Part shown: positions 1 through 10,911 of the stretch, in pieces
Position numbering within the stretch: position 1 is the stretch's first letter
Layout: each line of letters opens with the position of its first letter
Assembly (NCBI GenBank): GCA_900708905.1
Contig: CAADRB010000026.1
Span: forward strand, 124,001-188,000
Source: Hymenolepis diminuta
Lineage: Eukaryota; Platyhelminthes; Cestoda; Cyclophyllidea; Hymenolepididae
Length of the DNA: 64,000 bases
Direction: 5' to 3'
Translations under genes and position numbers: made by a program
The notes under the pieces: model-generated
Databases searched by the model: none
Told to the model about the DNA's origin: nothing
The model's input: only the letters and a program-made list of their open reading frames with translations

Positions 1-479
1 CATGTGTACACTCCGACAAGTCCCAGGTGGTATGCGCCAAGATGTAGCGAAATGTTTAATTGTATAATTGGATGGTCTTGCGGTTAAAACTATTAGTCAT
101 TTTGTTAATAGGACAGGGAAGTTTTCTTCTTTGATAAATGGGCTTTAGGTGTCGGCAATATATCTTCTCCCATTTGCCTTCTTCTGAGCAATTTTGGCAA
201 GATAAATTACACAAGAGACTTGACCTCACAATCACTAGGCCGGTGAACTCAAATTTATGGAGATATTAAATTTACCATAATTTAATTGTGTCAGTCTAAG
301 GTCAAACGCCAAAGAGACCCAAATAATTTAATTATGCTCAACACCTTGACAATAACCCACGCGAGGAAAAGGGGGGAGGACGAAATAACCTTCTCATATT
401 TCTTCGCCGATAAAATTGTTGTTGCTGACCTAGTGATAACGGTGATTAAGGAAATAAAATTTGTTGTTTTAATTTTTAG
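1..479 (+). other. Intron of the COE gene (5' flank in window)
   Basis: This is intronic sequence before the first visible COE exon. I looked for the family's Cys-rich zinc-knuckle exon in all frames and did not find it. The acceptor is a T-rich tract ending in TAG at 477-479. Confidence 0.6.
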
Positions 480-3400
480 ATATTTTCTGAAATTCTTCAT
501 GAAATGTAATCAAAATTGCCTGAAGAATGCCGGAAATCCAAGAGATATGAGGCGATTTCAAGTAAGTGTAAATTGGACTTCTTCACACATTTCAGAATTG
601 AGATTAATTTTTGTTTTATTGACTTAGGTCGCTATAGCATCAACGCCCTCAATAGAAGGCAGCTTGTTAGCATTTTCTGACAATATGTTCGTTCACAACA
701 ACTCAAAACATGGACGAAGAGTTCGACGAATGGATCCTCCAGAAGAAAGTAATTAAAATCAATAAGTAAAAAATATTGCACTGCTGAAAGAATTGATTTT
801 ATATATATCGATATTCCAATAAAATTCTTTAATTGTGGGCAAACAAAATCGATAAACGTATGACGGATCTATTATGCATAAACTTCTTTATTTTTCCATT
901 TATAAAGTTGCATCTTTGGGAATGAAAAGTCATTTTGATATGATTAGTTTCATATTTAATGTAATGTGAGTCCTAATACATTAAAAACAACAGCCCGAGG
1001 TCTTTTAAAGTGCTCCCATGGGGATGTGTCAAAATTCAATTACTTCATCCACAAACGGAAATCTTTCAACTGTTGACACATTTCTACTGACCAGACTCAT
1101 CTGTTAGAAAGAAATCTATTTCTCCCAGCCTCTCTGTAGAATTAGCCATTCCGCCTTATGCCCTCTGGGACCAGAGTCCAAAATTAGTTAGCCATAATGT
1201 CCCCCTCCCTTCTTTCAATCCTTTTTTTCCTTCACTCACTCACTCTACGAGGCAAATGAGGTAATGGGTGGAGCTAAACGGCTAATGGGAAAATGACGGC
1301 TAACAAGTCAAAGAACTTATTTGCTAGGACAGCGAGTGGTGTTTCTGATAATGGCGTAATAAAACACTTCGAGTAATAAATTCCGGGATTAATGGTACGT
1401 ATTTGAGTCTTTAATAAAAGTCAGAAAATTTTTGTTCAAATTCTGGTTTTGAATCTTCTCAATTAGATCGGTCGACCTGATTTTCTCTATGAAGGAAATT
1501 TACAGACAATTACATCTATTTCCGTTTATCTGCAAAATTTAATTTTAAATAATTAAACTTTAACTCTAAAAATCTTCTGCAGAATTGCTTTATGAAGTTA
1601 TAAATAAACTTACCCACTAAAACAAGGGAAAATTAAATAATATTAAACAATTTTTTTCAACAGGTGACCTAAAAGTTTGGTAAATAATTTTAATTCAAGT
1701 ATATCTTCAAATTTAAAACGTACATATGTTAAATAATTTCACTCTAACAAATTAATAGTCAATTATATATCTTAAATTGTTACTTAAATGAAGTCCTTTC
1801 TTTCAGTAGTACCCTCAGCTCCTCCAGTAATAAAAGCAATTTCACCTAATGAAGGCTGGACAAGCGGTGGTGAAAGCGTAATGATAATTGGTGAGAACTT
1901 CTTTCATGGACTTCAAGTGGTGTTTGGAAATACTCCAGTCTGGGGAGAAGTAAGCATTTCGATCAAAACAATTTGTCTGTATTTCTAAATCATGATGGGT
2001 CTAGCAAATATCTTTTCTCTCTTTTCAGTTGATTACTTCAAACGCTTTAAGAGTTCAAACTCCACCCAGACCAACTCAAGGAGTTGTAGAAGTCTCCCTA
2101 TTGTTTAACAATCGGCCATTTTGTAAACACGCCCCAGGACGTTTCGCATATACTTGTAAGTCAATCACAGATATACGAATACAAAATATATTACTTTAGC
2201 AGTTAAAAGATAGGAAAAAACATCATTTATCGGGTCATAAGTTGCAAAAGTTAACTGTATCTCATTAGCGATCCAATTTACTTATTAAATGGTGGAAATC
2301 GCTGGATTCTTAACCAATAAGTGTAAATAAAGCAAAATTAGAAATCTCAATTTTCGTTAAGGGAAAGGATTAATATATTGTTTTTTCGTGTTCGTGTTTT
2401 TAGCTCTAAATGATCCCACAATCGAATATGGTTTTCAGCGTCTCCGTAAAATCATTCCCCGTCATCCAGGCGATCCTGAGCGCCTTCCCCGAGAAATTAT
2501 CCTAAAGCGTGCCGCCGATTTAGCTGAAGCGCTCTACTCAATGCCCAGCAGGGCAGCAGCCGTAGCCGCTGCAGCTGCTGCAACCCATCACGTGACCTCC
2601 GGTATGGTACACCCCGTCCAGACGGGACCTCAGCACAATAGCAATCACATGCCACCCCCTGCAATCCCTCCATCTAGTCACTATTCAGATGTATCTAGCG
2701 GATTTGCAGGAATGCTTCCTACACATCAGCATCAACACCATCAACATACACTGCAAGGCTCGAAGATGGATCAGGCTCTATATGCGTCCAAGTTGCTACT
2801 TAATAGTACGAGTAGTGCAGCAACGTCAGTAACGTCTGATGGGGAAGAGGAGGAAGAGGAGGAGACAGAAAATATCGACAGCAGTGGAGGAGATTTGAGA
2901 GAGAATAATGGAAGTCCTGTCAAGGTTGTTGAAGGGTCGAGAGAAGGGGAGAGAGAAGCTGGAGGAAGAATATGGCCGAAGAGACCGAGATTTGATATCG
3001 GTGGAGGACAAGAGAGTGGACGAAGAGAAGTAGGCGTTGCATTTTGTAAAGGAAATATTATCTCATGGGGAAGCTATCTTGCAACTGTCTTTATTGACGA
3101 TAGTAATGGTGTCAATTTAAATGCGTAACGTTCATTCCTCACTACGGAAATGGCTATTAAAGAATTAAATTCAGGCACTGATGGCATGATCTAGCGTTAA
3201 TTTGCTCATTTACAACATCAGATGCCATGGTTTTGAGATCCATCACAGTGTATCAGTACTTGAATTAGACCGTACACATTGATAAACGACCAATGTGAAA
3301 CCAATTTTCTCAGACAGCAAAGAAACTACTTCTGTCTACCCAACTTAAGCATTATAAATACTTTATTTTGAAGAACTTTGAAACTACAAATACCGTTATT

Positions 3401-4460
3401 AATGATTACACATATGGAAGCTGAAAATTTCCTTAAAGGGGTACCACATAGGGTTTTCTCTTGACTCAGTGTTTGAAAAACGTAACATTACTGTTTTTCT
3501 TTAAATCACCATCAACTTTCGTTATTTTTCAAATAAGCACAATGAAATTATATTTCCTGTTTATTACACAAATATTTGAGTAAACTCTTACTTTATAAAC
3601 TGCGTTTACGTGTAGCAGCGCGAAAGATAGGCGTAATTTATCTTTCAAGTAGAGTATATATTTTAACCCAAGGAGGACCTATCCAATCGCGGATCTGTAG
3701 CCATCCTGTGCTCATTTGACTAATAGTTTTGTAGATTAGAAATTTTCTGCGAAAGACCTATTATATTAAAAGACAACTACATCCAAATTTAAGGTTTCAA
3801 TTTAAATTCAACCTTTGTTTTGTTTCAGGAATCTATCAATTCTTATGCACCAAGAAACCATCCTTCGTCAATGAAATTCAGTAATATGGAACTGTTGACA
3901 ACTGACGATGATATATTGACAACATCGTCAAGTTCCGGTGCCACAGTAACAGCGGCAGCGCTGAATTCAACACCGAAAACAACGGAGAACTTTGAAACCC
4001 AAGTAACGGGCACTTCGCCGATCAATAATTCCAAAGATAGCGATGGTACGACTGGTAATTTGGCAGTCACTCAACCCCGGACAATGTTTGGTGGGGGAAA
4101 TGGGATGTATGACAATGAATACTTTGGTGCTGCTACTACGACGACATCCAGTAATACTAATTACAATTCTAGGGCAAGTGTAAGTTTTGTATCTCTATAT
4201 CTGTGGATTTTAAGTTCCCTCTAAACTACAAAATCTTAACTGTAAATAATATTTGGTTATAAGAGCAGTAAATCGAATCAGGAAATAAAATTCTCAAAAT
4301 AAATCAATGAAATTAACTATAAAGTCCTTCAGATTTCAACTTAATTGAATAGTATCTGACATTTCAAAAATATCTGTCAATAATAAATCGATATTAGTTT
4401 TACTAGCTGAATATTTATTTTCATTTTCAGAATTGGATTTCTTTTGAATCATCTAACTGA
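480..4460 (+). CDS. EBF: COE/EBF (Collier/Olf/EBF) transcription factor, 3' part
   Basis: COE-family DNA-binding transcription factor, acting in the nucleus; in animals the family works in neuronal and mesodermal differentiation. Exons I infer: 480-561, 628-748, 1807-1949, 2029-2155, 2404-3029, 3829-4179, 4431-4460. All have GT-AG borders and join in phase, giving about 492 residues here. In order they encode the end of the DNA-binding domain ([19 protein letters not shown], then [15 protein letters not shown]), the IPT/TIG domain ([17 protein letters not shown] to HAPGRFAYT), the COE helix-loop-helix ([29 protein letters not shown]), then a poly-Ala, His-rich and acidic Glu tail and a Ser/Thr-rich exon ending SFESSN. 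The zinc-knuckle exons and the start are upstream of the window. The first exon enters with one base of a split codon. If the 3030 donor is not used, the frame runs on to a stop at 3126-3128 and gives a different C-terminus. Family assignment is secure; the last two splice choices are inference. Confidence 0.93.
749..1806 (+). other. COE intron, about 1.06 kb
   Basis: Non-coding interval between COE exons 628-748 and 1807-1949. Positions 1120-1300 are more GC- and pyrimidine-rich than the rest and could be regulatory. No repeat or ORF of note. Confidence 0.55.
3030..3828 (+). other. COE intron or alternative 3' end, about 0.8 kb
   Basis: It starts with the donor GTAGGC at 3030. Read through instead, the COE frame stays open for 32 more codons to TAA at 3126-3128. 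The remainder is AT-rich with no other coding signal. Confidence 0.5.
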
Positions 4461-7400
4461 TAATCACCACGGAAGCTGTTACAAGGCTGTGACACAGCTG
4501 ACTCCCCGTCATCAAGCCCCCGACAGTTGTGTTCCCCTTTTTAGTGCTCTTTTTTGGAATCTATCTCGTAATTTAATACATACTTGTAGTAATACTCAGT
4601 TTGTTCCAGTTTTTTATTGATTAGTAAAAAATATTAAAGTAATAAGTCTGACTAATAAGTTTGAAAAAAAGGAAATGGACAACTGGCAAATAGATAGATC
4701 ATAATATATTATAAAAGTATAATGTTGAAAGATATTGAAAAAGGTAATCCGGATTTGCATTTACCTGATTTCCTGTTAGTATACACGCTAAAACGTGTAG
4801 AGTCAGTACAGTACTTTCATTGAAAAAGGTTAGAAATGCATCAAAATAGTCGGTTTAACAAGCAATTGAAGGCAAAATTTGAATGGAAGTCAATCCGGAA
4901 GATATATTGAAGGTTGAACACCAAGAGTTTTAGACATATTCGTACATGGCCAGGCCCAATAAAAATAAAGATTAATCTAAATAATAATGAAAATAAATTT
5001 TTAAGCAATTTAATAACGTATGTGAGATAAGCTATCAAGACATTTTTGTTATTTTCTATTTTTATGTATGTAATGGAAGAGCATATAAGTGCGAGAAATA
5101 GTAAAATTTTCAAATTAGGGTTTAAGAGGGAAGGCCAATTAGAAGTAGGGAACGAGATCAGTTTATAAGAATGGTTTTATTTCATTTGAAGTCTAGATTC
5201 AACACGGTTTCTAAATTTACTTGAAGTTTACAGTATCCCCAAAGTTCATTTTTCTAGATTTGACCTCGGGATTTTTTAGTGAGTTCAGTTTCATGATACT
5301 GAGCGCTTATTGACCAGTTGATTAAACTGAATGATTGACTAATATCGGACACTAAGGATGGATTAATATTGAATAAACATGCGGTTTCGATCGCTAAGAG
5401 GTTTCCTATTTCTTTACATCACTCCATTTATTTGAATTGGCAGTTATCTGCGAATAAAAATGAAATGCTTTTCAGCTTGCAAATATTGGAAACTTTTTAA
5501 TCCTGTCTGAGTCCTGCTAACACATTTATTTCACCCATCCCTCTAGTCAATGAACTAAGGATGCACAGATCATTTATATTAGGGTTGATCCACCGTTTCT
5601 ACTTCTAGTTTTGCCTCTATTTATTAATACGCATATCAATAGTGAGATTACATTAAGGAACAAAATATTGCCTTGGGAATAAACGTGGGAAAACTTCTTC
5701 AAGCTGGTTCAATTTTCTCGTGAGACTCCACGTCACTAATTTCGATAATTACGTATACGCAACAAGTGACAGCAGTTCTGATAGTTCATACAAATCGTTT
5801 GGGCCTAAGAAGCTTAAAAATCTAATGAATACCCACCATGCCTGTTATTTCTTACAATATTTATATGTACTATATCTTATCTGTTTTGACTTTACGGGAC
5901 TGAATAAATAAACATTAAATGAACGTATAATTAAATCAACAAAATTTTAAGTCAAAATGACACTAATTAAGATTAAAGAAATGGTTCATGTTCTTTTCAG
6001 TGAAAAATACTCATCTTTTATTTATTTAGAAATTATATTATCTGTCACATGATTCATTCCACACCGAATCGCAAGAGACAATTGGGCGAATCCCCGAGGG
6101 AGCATGCAACGCAGCATAATGAAAATATTAATATTTAATGTCGCTATTTTATGACTTTCATTATCTTATTTTTCATTTGAATTAATGAGCTCTGGTAGTT
6201 TCGAACTATGCGATCTTATTAACCGTAAATGAGAAAATTAGTTTAATTTTTAAACCCAAAAAATGAATAAATTCAAGTTATAATAGTTCATACGAAAACA
6301 GATGTCAGCATTCAGACAATATCTCTGAAAAGGTATAATTAAGGAGTAAAGTTAACTATTAGTTTATATTGGTATCTTTTTTGCTTAATAAACATCTGCG
6401 CCCACTGAATAAGGAAAATAAATAAGAAGAGTCAGTGACCAGTTTTAATTACCTCTAACTTCAAGTGAAATTTGAAATGCAACATCTATTAAGGTGGAAT
6501 AATCATCACATTTATGAAAAATAATTGTTTATATCTTTTATGAGCCTCTTTGTCATTATGATTTCTACAAGTATTAACGTAGACTACAGAATAGTGGGAA
6601 ATTAATGAAAGAATGTATTGATGAATCCTGGTATCAAGGTTGAATTTGATAATGATTATGTCTGCACAATGTTTCTTTTTCGAACGTTCTCAATAATGGC
6701 TCTTCCAAGCATTAACCATAACATTTTCTTGTTTACCTCATCTACTCATATGTTGTCAGTAGCACCAACCACTAATAGTTCTCTAAAAATACTCAACAAA
6801 ACACGTCACTAGTTAATGAATTGCATTTCTTGTTCGATTTGTGAAACATAACTTCAGATGGAATAATGCTTGAGCGATGAATTGCAATGATATCTGTTCG
6901 CGATTTTTCACAGTAAGGAAGGCAACGGTTTTACTTTGAAGAAGATACTAAAATATTCAATGTATAATTAACCATATGAACTTTGAACGCCTTGCCTCTG
7001 AATGCATTAAACCCTATATCTAAGACAAAACTGAATCAACGCTAAAGATAGTTTTCAAATTTGGAATATCAATTCTCCTATAATTTAATTTCCGGTTGTT
7101 GCTGATGAGAAATATATGCAATTCAGAGGAATGAAGATGAATGATATTAATAACTGCAATAAGATAACGAGAAAACCCCAACACGTATTCTGCAGTCCGA
7201 ACATTGACTAAGAGAAAATCCACTGATGATATTTTTTTCCCTCACTCCGATTTCTAAGACTCAGCTTGTTTAATGTATACTAATTTAATTAATATATTCA
7301 AATGAAACTAACCGATTTCGATTGCGAGAAATAAATGCTATGCTTTTAAAATGATTTATTTTTATGCCTCAAACAATTATTATTCTTTCTACCTTCTATT

Positions 7401-9057
7401 GGTCAAGCTGAAAACAATAGCTACTGGGTTCAAATGACCCATTTTAATCATATTTACATACATAACAATAGCGCTTATTATATCGCTGTAATTTCAATTT
7501 TGAGTTTCCTTTGTCAATACATATCTGTTTAACCAATTATCGTATTTATCACAGGCAAATATCTCTTGATACTTCAGAGTCACTACATTTAGTAACTGAT
7601 AATACAATGACAATTATTCAGCAATACCTGTAAACTGAAAAGATATAATAATAGGTACCGTTTAGGAGAATGCAGATATGTCAACTGAGGAAATAGGATA
7701 ACTAAGTGAATGTTAATTTCCAAATAGGTCACAACATTTTATTAACAATTATAAGTAAGATTTTAATATAAGTAATGAAACGCGTGGGATCGGGAAGCCT
7801 CAATTTGTGTTCGTTATGCAGATAAATTAAAATAGCAAATAGCTCTTATTTTTTTCCACTACAATAAGAAGTAATTTTAAAAATTCTATTTATTTATCTT
7901 GGTGACTCAGATGTATATCTCTACATTCACTGCTAGGTGGGTAACTGAAGAATTACAAACTCTCTTGATGTATCTGAATAACATCTGTTTATAATATATA
8001 ATGAATAGAAAATAATGGGTGAAATATCTAGGTGGAAAAGTGTGCTTGATGTGATTTAAAAGGTTCATTGCCTAAAACGCACCTCATATTTTATGATATG
8101 ATGGGCTAACGATTATAGTGATACCTTGAAAGATTCTTACTGGCCTGCCGATATCCCAAGATATGGAAATAGGGCAGACACAATTTCACTTTTCAGAAAA
8201 AACGACCTGGATTTCATAATAATGATTAGGATAATATTATAGTGTGTAGGAGCAAACTATCCTGTTTTTTCAACACCATTAAAATGTATTAATTTTGACA
8301 CTTAGAGTAAAGAAAGATATTTTAATACACTAAATATTAAAGTGTATTAGCAATATCACTGTATATTTTTAGCTTTCATATGGAGAAATTTCTTACTGCT
8401 TCATATTGAAAAACTCAAACAAACGCGTTATGGATTATTCTTCGAAAATGGCGATTTCCATGATAATATCTGACCATCAAAACACATTTGAAATGGTGAT
8501 ATGCTGTTGGGATAATTTCAAACATTAATAATTAAAGAAATGTTAATGTCATCAAGAATAAGCACACAGATATAATGGAGATAATATTACAACTGATGTT
8601 GATGAATAACGGATGAATACGTAATCAATATAGTTAACAGTGTATTAATTATCATAAATTTTTACATGATCTTAAATGCAAATCAAAATTCACGATGACC
8701 CTTATTTATTTTTTACTAGAAAATCCAAATGCACCTGCACTGGTATATCGGTGAAAGAAGATAATGACCCATTTATAATTTGCAATCTATTACATTAAAA
8801 CAAAAGGTCGTCTCGATATAAAACAATATTTATTAACCAGTTTTGCCAGGACAAACTAAATGTGATTTGTAAGACATATTTCAGATATCTGTGGAAAAGT
8901 ATTATTTTCCATCCAAAATATAATTATAAGGTAATAATTTTTAATAAAATAATATTTTAAATCGAAATTCATTTTTATATTGAAATAGAACTCTAAAAAT
9001 TTGTTTTTAAGCTTATTTTGTTTAAGTCGCTTCAAAGCTTAGAAGCTCACTTTACAG
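4461..9057. other. Intergenic DNA between COE and RPL9
   Basis: About 4.6 kb of AT-rich sequence. Open frames are short, lack codon-position bias and resemble no family I know. It should contain the COE 3'UTR just after 4460, but I see no clear AATAAA there. No tandem repeat or mobile element recognised. Confidence 0.6.
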
Positions 9058-9117
9058 TCCTTTTCTGAACGTGGTAAGGGCTTTAGTTTTTGCGTATATT
9101 AATTTTTCATAGTTGTG
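9058..9117 (+). promoter_or_regulatory. RPL9 transcript start region with TOP-like tract and tiny 5'UTR intron
   Basis: A pyrimidine run, TCCTTTTCT at 9058-9066, resembles the 5' terminal oligopyrimidine start of ribosomal-protein mRNAs. It is followed by a possible 39-nt 5'UTR intron, with donor GTAAGG at 9074 and acceptor TTTTTCATAG ending at 9112, five bases before the ATG. The same AG could instead be a spliced-leader trans-splice acceptor. Confidence 0.5.
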
Positions 9118-9720
9118 ATGAGAGTTATTTCTTCGTCGGAGAGCATTAAGGTGCCCACCAACGTGAAGGTGACCGTACATTCACGTGTTGTAACTGTCAA
9201 GGGAAAACGAGGCACTCTAAAACGTAGTTTCCGTCACCTTGCCTTGGATATTAAATCTAGTAACCGTAAGGTTACTGTAACCAAGTACTTTGGCGTCCGT
9301 AAGGAATTGGCCGCTGTGCGAACCGTCTGCTCTCACATTGAGAACATGATTAAGGGTGTACAGTACGGTTATCAATACAAGATGCAGACACTTCATGCTC
9401 ACTTTCCCATCAACTTGCTTGTGCCCGGTGAAGGAAAAGTGGTCCAGATCAAGAACTTCCTTGGTGAAAAGACCACCAGAGTCATTCCGATGGCGCCAGG
9501 CGTTAAGGCAGTTGGTGGTGGCGGGGCCGGAGATAGTCTCTTAATCCAGGGCAATGATCTTGAGAGTGTATCCAAATGCGGTAAGTTCTTATATTATTAA
9601 CGTATGTCCATTTTAGCCGCTCTTATCCAACAATCCTGCGCTGCTCGTCATAAGGATATCCGAAAATTCTTGGACGGTGTTTATGTTTCCGATCGCGGCA
9701 CCATCGAAGAGATGAAATAA
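9118..9720 (+). CDS. RPL9: 60S ribosomal protein L9 (uL6)
   Basis: Structural protein of the large cytosolic ribosomal subunit. Exons 9118-9580 and 9617-9720 flank a 36-nt GT-AG intron that splits an Ala codon; the product is 188 aa, close to the usual 190-192. Hallmarks are [10 protein letters not shown] near residue 30, [20 protein letters not shown] near residues 61-80, [13 protein letters not shown] and IKNFLGEK in the middle, and [20 protein letters not shown] followed by [13 protein letters not shown] at the C-terminus, all matching eukaryotic L9. The ATG at 9118 is the only start that gives a normal N-terminus. AATAAA follows the stop by 7 nt. The gene is intact, with no sign of being a retrocopy. 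It is convergent with the FOG gene downstream. Confidence 0.96.
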
Positions 9721-9727
9721 ACTTGTT

Positions 9728-9733
9728 AATAAA
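9728..9733 (+). terminator. RPL9 polyadenylation signal
   Basis: AATAAA 7 nt after the RPL9 stop codon, the usual placement for a very short 3'UTR. Confidence 0.7.
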
Positions 9734-9739
9734 TGTGTG

Positions 9740-10911
9740 GGTATACATACGCAATACTAATCACTTATTACCTGGAGTTGGTTTGATTTCTCTATATTGG
9801 TTTGCCTTTAATAAGTTTTGCGAATTTTCTATAATTGGCGTATATTATTTATTCCGTTTTAACGTATACATGATAGACTATGAATTATTTAAAATTTCTC
9901 ATGTTCTCAAGCCTATGTTTTATCGAAATGTGTGTATATATTTTCCAGTTGTTGTTTTTAGTTGCGTTTTGTGAAATACTTTGTATTGTCCTTCTCAACT
10001 TTCATGTGTGACTCCATGTCATCTATCGGTGCGTCTTTGTATTGTGTATCTTGAAATGCATGGCGCAAAATCGATCATGTTCATATGGTGTATTTTCTTC
10101 ATTTGGATTTAACAGGGTTTTCAGATGTTTTATTCATGTTAACTCTTCTTCAATGACTGAATTGGTTGAGTATATAATTAGTTCACTCCGTGCGTTGTTT
10201 TACTGGTTCAGGATTTGTTATTAGTATTTGGTTAATTAGGGAGTCGCGTGTATAGTACCTGTATGGGAATATTTTTTGGCGGTCAGTATCTTTTGAGATT
10301 TAGATGTACTAATTAATGTAATATTGACGAGTTGGTGATGTGGTATATGGTCAGACCCCCAGGTCCTCATACATCCTGCTTGTGTCCGTGAGGTCAGCTT
10401 GTGGCTTGATTACTTGCGGTGGTGTCATATCGTGGTCTTTCTTATCAATGACGGGCTAAGTTGTGCTAATTGTCAAGGTACGTATAGCATCGGTATTAAT
10501 TGATTAGCGTGGGGTCACTCGCACTGTTTTTTTTCTCTTTCATTCGTTTGAGTTCCTTGCAGAACAAAAATTGAGGAGGGGAATTTCATGTAGTTAGCAT
10601 ATGTATTGTTTTCCAAGTCATTCAATTCATCATTGTCTTACTTGCATGAAATTAGATTTATATGTATGGATATTACATAAGGATTGTTAGAGATAAAGTA
10701 AGGGGGGCGGTGGGGAATAAATTCGGCGCTTTTATTTTAACATAATTGTTGAGTGGGATAGCTTTGGGGTGGACTGGAATTGGGTTCTACAATTGCAGTT
10801 GAATTGGGGGAATTTTGGCCTGATGGGTTTGCCGGTTTCGAGCGCCTAAAGTGGAAAGCGGAAGATTATTTATACTGAATAGAATTTAAGTAGTTAGATT
10901 TTTATGTTATC
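9740..10911. other. Convergent interval RPL9/FOG, probable FOG 3'UTR
   Basis: About 1.2 kb whose plus strand is conspicuously rich in G and T, so the minus strand is rich in A and C. The FOG gene ends at 10912 on the minus strand, and a minus-strand AATAAA sits at 10731-10736 (TTTATT on plus). At least the upper part is therefore probably FOG 3'UTR. No coding frame of interest. Confidence 0.5.
10731..10736 (-). terminator. Candidate FOG polyadenylation signal
   Basis: AATAAA on the minus strand about 175 nt after the FOG stop codon. It is the nearest canonical hexamer I noticed downstream of that stop. Confidence 0.4.

Noticed and set aside
1..60. Possible upstream COE exon at the left edge
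   Set aside because: None of the three frames shows the Cys-rich COE zinc-knuckle or any family motif; treated as intron.
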